A stretch of DNA of 18,040 nt from Acidobacteriota bacterium (GTDB taxonomy: Bacteria; Acidobacteriota; Terriglobia; Acidiferrales; UBA7541), in the NCBI GenBank assembly GCA_028876695.1, contig JAGWRH010000035.1:1-18040 (forward strand), given 5' to 3'. The position numbers and the translations under genes are program-made. The notes beneath the pieces are model-generated. The model made no database searches and was not told the DNA's origin. It worked only from the letters and a program-made list of their open reading frames with translations. Each line of letters begins with the position of its first letter. Position 1 is the first letter of the stretch. Shown one piece after another: positions 14,749 through 18,040 of this stretch.

Positions 14749-15783
14749 ATGAGACGAAGTACCGTGACCACCGCGCTGGTCAGCGCGGCCGCGATGTTCT
14801 TGGTAGTTTCCCTCGCAAGTTTTACCCCCGCAGTTCCCGCCGTTCCGACACGCAGCTTGGAAATGACCACCGTTACCCATGTGCCCGCGATGCCCGCCGG
14901 CGCGCATCAACTAAGAGTTTGGATTCCGCTTCCGTACACCGGCACGGACGCATACCAGAAAGTTTCGCAGCTCAAAGTGCAGAGCCCAGTGCCGTACCGC
15001 GTTGAGCGTGAGCCGGTTTTTGGCAACCGCTACGCATATGTTGTCGTCACGCCGCCGCAGGCGCGAAAGCCCTTCGACATCCGCATCTCGTTTCACGTGG
15101 AACGATTCGAGCACCGAGTTTCGCTCACGCCGTCGAGCCCAGCGCCCTCGGCGCCTCGTATCGAACTAGCGCGATATTTGCATCCCGACAAGATGATTCC
15201 GCTCGACGGGCAGATCGGCGAGCTTTCCGCCGAATATACAAAAGGCGCTGACGGGCCGATCGCTAAAGCACAAGAAATTTACGACTACATTCTGGAGACC
15301 ATGCATTACGACCACGCCGGCACGGGCTGGGGACATGGCGACGCCGTATGGGCATGCAACTCGAAGCATGGCAACTGCACGGATTTTCACTCGCTGTTCA
15401 TTGGCATGGCACGCGCAGCAAAAGTTCCGGCGCGTTTTCAAATCGGATTGGGGTTGCCGGGTAACGCGCACTCGGGCGCGATCGCCAGCTACCATTGCTG
15501 GGCGGAATTTTACGCTCCGGGTATCGGCTGGGTTCCGATCGACGCCGCCAAGGCTTCGCAGGATCCTTCAAAGGCGAAATATTTCTTCGGAGCAATCGAT
15601 ACCGACCGCGTGATGTTCAGCATGGGCCGGGACATTCGGCTGGTCCCGCCGCAAAAAGGGGACCCGCTAAACTATTTTGTTTACCCGTACGCCGAACTGG
15701 ACGGCAAACCCTACGACGCGATCGCCCACGACGCTTCTTTTGGCGACGACACAGCTCGCGCGGAAGCCTCGCACGGGAATTAG
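14749..15783 (+). CDS. Secreted transglutaminase-like (papain-fold) protein
   Basis: A 344-residue exported protein. Residues 1-30 form a signal peptide (basic MRR, then a hydrophobic stretch to SLASFTPAVPA). Residues about 38-140 resemble the beta-rich domain preceding many bacterial transglutaminase-like cores. The core (about 165-290) shows the catalytic triad pattern: C210 in HGNCTDFHSLF, H249 in SYHCWAEFYAPG and D265 in WVPIDAAKAS. Such proteins usually act as cysteine peptidases or amide-bond modifiers outside the cytoplasm; the substrate is unknown. GGAGG at 14737-14741, seven bases upstream, fixes the ATG at 14749 although the frame is open further. It is not in the chemosensory operon's tight packing and runs convergent to the transporter genes, 31 bases apart. 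Confidence 0.9.
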   Translation: MRRSTVTTALVSAAAMFLVVSLASFTPAVPAVPTRSLEMTTVTHVPAMPAGAHQLRVWIPLPYTGTDAYQKVSQLKVQSPVPYRVEREPVFGNRYAYVVVTPPQARKPFDIRISFHVERFEHRVSLTPSSPAPSAPRIELARYLHPDKMIPLDGQIGELSAEYTKGADGPIAKAQEIYDYILETMHYDHAGTGWGHGDAVWACNSKHGNCTDFHSLFIGMARAAKVPARFQIGLGLPGNAHSGAIASYHCWAEFYAPGIGWVPIDAAKASQDPSKAKYFFGAIDTDRVMFSMGRDIRLVPPQKGDPLNYFVYPYAELDGKPYDAIAHDASFGDDTARAEASHGN

Positions 15784-15801
15784 GCGGGAAACCATTCCTG
15801 T
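15773..15801. terminator. Weak hairpin between convergent genes
   Basis: ACGGGAAT (15773-15780) can pair with ATTCCTGT (15794-15801), including one G-U pair, around a 13-base loop. It straddles the stop of the transglutaminase-like gene and lies just beyond the end of the minus-strand permease gene, the expected place for a shared terminator. No run of U follows on either strand, so the call is tentative. Confidence 0.22.
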
Positions 15802-15814
15802 CCCAACGCGCGCA

Positions 15815-17377
15815 TCAGCCAAGTCCGTTCGAACGCAAAAACTCGCGCGCCACTTGGCTGATGTCGCGATGCTCGGCGATAACCTCGTAGTTCATTTTGC
15901 GCATCGCGTCGTCGGAAATTTGTCCTGCCAGCGCCGCGATCGCCGCACGGAGCTCAGGATGACGCGTCAGCGTCTCTTCGCGCACCACCGGGACCGCTTC
16001 GTAGGGAGGGAAATAGTGCTGGTCGTCTTCAAGCACGGATAAATCGCGGGCCGATAGCAGCCCGTCAGTCGAATTGCCCGCCACCAGATCGACTTCGTGG
16101 TCGAGCAGCGCGCGATACAGCAAGCCTAAGTCCAAGATTTTCGGTTGGCCCGCAAATTTCAGTCCATAGGTGCGAACAAATCCGGCGTACCCATCCGGGC
16201 GGCCCATGAATTCGTAGCCGAATCCGGCGCGCCATTCGGGCGCATATCGCGCCGCTTGAGAGATGGTCTGCAAGTGCAAGCGCCGCGCATCCTGGCCGCG
16301 AATCACGATGGCAAAAGTGTTGTTGAATCCAAGCGGAGGCAGGACCGCCAACTTGAATCGCCGCCGATATTGCTCCTGCACCTTCGAAAAGACCGCTTCG
16401 GGATCGTGACTCGCGGGATCGTTCAGGATCGCCGTCAACGCGGTGCCGGTGTATTCAACGTACGTGTCGATGCGCCCGGCAAGCATCGCCTGCTGGCAGA
16501 TGAAAGTGCCGGCCAGATAAAACTTGCGGACGACGCGCAGATGCGTCCTGGTTTCGATTTGTTGCGCCACGATTTCTCCCAGTAGCGCCTGCTCGGGAAA
16601 ATTTTTGGATCCCACCACGATGGTATTCGCGCCGGCGGTGCCGCAGCCGGTCAGAAGCGTGGAAGCGGCCAGCGCCGCGAGAATCATCACCGCTTTGGCG
16701 CCCAAGCCCGCTCCGGGCCACGAGGCGCTCTGCGTGACGTTTCGCAGTTCGGGGCGCGTGCGCCGTTCGACCTTGCCCAGCAGTAGGTCGGCAAGCAGCG
16801 CGAGCAACGCGGCGGGAATCGCGCCGGCTAATATGACGTCGTTATTCACCATCGCCAAACCGCGAAAGATGTATTCGCCGAGCCCGCCCGCGCCCACAGC
16901 CGCCGCAATCGTGGCGATGCCGATGGTCCACACAGTGGCTACGCGAATCCCCGCCAAAATCATCGGCGACGCCAGCGGCATCTCCACGCGCCACAAGATT
17001 TGAGCTTCGGTCATGCCCATGCCAAGCGCCGCTTCGCGGACGGCGGGATCGACGCCCAGAATCCCCGCCGCGGTGTTGCGGATGATCGGCAGCAACGCAT
17101 AGAGCGTGAGAGCTGCTATGGCAATGCGGTCGCCTCGCGCGCCGAGCCACGGGAGCGGCAGCAGAAATCCGAACAAAGCGAGGCTTGGAATCGTCTCGGC
17201 CACGCTGGCCCCGCCCAGAATCAGTTTCGAAAATCGGGGCCTTCGCGCCACCAGGATCGCCAGCGGAATCCCGATTGCGATCGCGAGCAGCATGGTCAAG
17301 ACCGTAAGCCACAGATGTTCCGCGGTGGCCTGCAGGATATCGCCGCCGTTGTGGGCGAAATATCGGGCCAGGTTCAT
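15815..17377 (-). CDS. OpuC-type osmoprotectant ABC permease fused to its substrate-binding protein
   Basis: A 520-residue fusion. Residues 1-205 are a multi-helix ABC permease with the ATPase-contacting EAA loop (EAALGMGMTEAQILWRVEMPLASPMI, 115-140). A hydrophobic segment with a lipobox-like LLTGC (about 228-245) would be a further membrane helix carrying residues 250-520, the binding domain, to the outside. That domain has hallmarks of glycine betaine/choline/carnitine-type binders: GSKNFPEQALLGEI, DTYVEYTGTAL, PLGFNNTFA and GNSTDGLL. It should import compatible solutes under osmotic stress. The ligand cannot be fixed by eye. The start overlaps the ATPase stop (ATGA) with GGAGG nine bases upstream, so the two form one operon. 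Permease-binder fusions are known in this transporter family. Confidence 0.93.
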   Translation of the reverse strand: MNLARYFAHNGGDILQATAEHLWLTVLTMLLAIAIGIPLAILVARRPRFSKLILGGASVAETIPSLALFGFLLPLPWLGARGDRIAIAALTLYALLPIIRNTAAGILGVDPAVREAALGMGMTEAQILWRVEMPLASPMILAGIRVATVWTIGIATIAAAVGAGGLGEYIFRGLAMVNNDVILAGAIPAALLALLADLLLGKVERRTRPELRNVTQSASWPGAGLGAKAVMILAALAASTLLTGCGTAGANTIVVGSKNFPEQALLGEIVAQQIETRTHLRVVRKFYLAGTFICQQAMLAGRIDTYVEYTGTALTAILNDPASHDPEAVFSKVQEQYRRRFKLAVLPPLGFNNTFAIVIRGQDARRLHLQTISQAARYAPEWRAGFGYEFMGRPDGYAGFVRTYGLKFAGQPKILDLGLLYRALLDHEVDLVAGNSTDGLLSARDLSVLEDDQHYFPPYEAVPVVREETLTRHPELRAAIAALAGQISDDAMRKMNYEVIAEHRDISQVAREFLRSNGLG

Positions 17378-18040
17378 CGGCTTTCTCCTCCGGTTTCGAG
17401 CGCGCGGATTTGCGCCAGAAACGCCGCCGCCAGCGGCTCATTCGATCGCAGGAAGTCTTTCGCGGCGTGAACTCCGCGTAACTCGCCCGCTTCGAGCAGC
17501 GCAACGCGCGTGCCCAGTTCGATCGCCTCGGCAATGTCGTGCGTGACGATCACCACAGTCTTGTGCAGCCGCTTTTGCAGTTGGAAAAATTCCTGTCGCA
17601 CTTCCATGCGCGTAAGCGGGTCGAGCGCGCCGAACGGCTCGTCCATCAGCAGGATCGGCGGATCAGCGGCCAAGGCCCTCGCCAGCCCCACGCGCTGCCG
17701 TTGACCGCCTGAAAGCTCATGTGGGTAGCGCCCCAGGTAGGAATCCGAATCGAGGCCAACCAGCGCCAGGAGATCCTCCACGCGACGGCGGGTTTGCGAG
17801 CGATCCCAGCCGGTGAGCCGCGGCGTGAGGCCGACGTTTTCCTCCACCGTGTAATGTGGGAAGAGACCCGCTTCCTGAATCACGTAACCGATGTGCCGAC
17901 GCAGCTCGATCGGGTTCCACTCGAGCGTCGTGCGCCCTTCGACGCGCACCTCGCCCGCGCTGGGTTCCAGCAGCCGGTTGATCAGCTTTAGGGCTGTGGT
18001 TTTTCCCGCGCCGCTGCGGCCCAGCAGCACCATGGTTTCG
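17374..18040 (-). CDS. OpuC-type ABC transporter ATPase, 5' end cut by window
   Basis: The ATP-binding subunit that powers the adjacent permease fusion. Visible motifs, counted from the methionine encoded at 18033-18031: Walker A GRSGAGKTT (5-13), Q-loop VIQEAGLFPHYTVEENV (51-67, Q53), signature LSGGQRQRVGLARAL (107-121), Walker B ILLMDEPFGALDP (127-139) and switch histidine H165 in VIVTHD. The frame continues upstream into the window edge (residues E-T before that methionine match the usual GExxxLLGRSG), so that methionine is internal and the true start is outside. The protein ends about 50 residues after the switch, so it lacks the CBS domains that sense ionic strength in many OpuCA/OpuAA proteins. 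Osmoprotectant specificity is inferred from the permease partner. Confidence 0.95.
   Translation of the reverse strand, partial: ETMVLLGRSGAGKTTALKLINRLLEPSAGEVRVEGRTTLEWNPIELRRHIGYVIQEAGLFPHYTVEENVGLTPRLTGWDRSQTRRRVEDLLALVGLDSDSYLGRYPHELSGGQRQRVGLARALAADPPILLMDEPFGALDPLTRMEVRQEFFQLQKRLHKTVVIVTHDIAEAIELGTRVALLEAGELRGVHAAKDFLRSNEPLAAAFLAQIRALETGGESR

Noticed and set aside
1..18040. tRNA or rRNA genes, CRISPR arrays, insertion sequences or integrases
   Set aside because: Reading both strands I saw no cloverleaf-like element, no spaced repeat array and no transposase or integrase motif.

Overview
The window is GC-rich, densely packed bacterial DNA. It holds an almost complete chemosensory (Che/Pil-Chp type) gene cluster followed by a small unrelated tail. 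The closest taxonomic feel is Acidobacteriota: a degenerate acidobacterial-style PilZ-like protein, a PATAN (DUF4388) response-regulator protein, and an osmoprotectant permease fused to its binding protein. This placement is inferred from protein style only.

Layout, left to right. (1) 5-1405: a complete NtrC-type sigma54 activator. (2) 1680-4329: a three-gene block of unusual proteins, namely a degenerate PilZ-like protein, a 532-residue protein I do not recognise, and a short protein made of a phosphosite-less receiver plus a histidine-kinase dimerisation domain lacking its histidine. (3) 4464-14437: CheY, CheW, MCP, CheR, CheA hybrid, CheB, CheW, CheW, pseudo-receiver-PATAN, receiver-coiled-coil. 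The order CheY-CheW-MCP-CheR-CheA-CheB-CheW matches pilG/H-pilI-pilJ-pilK-chpA-chpB-chpC of the type IV pilus chemosensory systems, and the CheA has the long dimerisation-domain insert seen in ChpA-like kinases. Many junctions are 4-base ATGA overlaps, so this is one translationally coupled operon or two. (4) 14445-14582: a 45-residue helical small protein too short for usual gene callers. (5) 14583-14748: a short gap holding a possible minus-strand gene remnant and an inverted repeat that pairs with a ribosome binding site. (6) 14749-15783: a secreted transglutaminase-like protein. (7) 15815-18040, minus strand: an OpuC-type osmoprotectant ABC importer (permease-binding-protein fusion, then an ATPase cut by the window edge).

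How it works together (inference): the MCP, which has no real periplasmic sensor domain, would sit with one or more of the three CheW couplers and the CheA hybrid. CheR and CheB would adjust its methylation. Signal would leave through the stand-alone CheY, the receiver fused to CheA and the receiver-coiled-coil protein, while two pseudo-receiver proteins look like scaffolds or adaptors. Two sequences resembling sigma54 (-24/-12) promoters lie in the only two long gaps of the cluster, both downstream of the sigma54-activator gene, suggesting that this activator switches on the cluster. No pilus structural genes are in the window, so the output (twitching, pilus, c-di-GMP or other) cannot be fixed from here.
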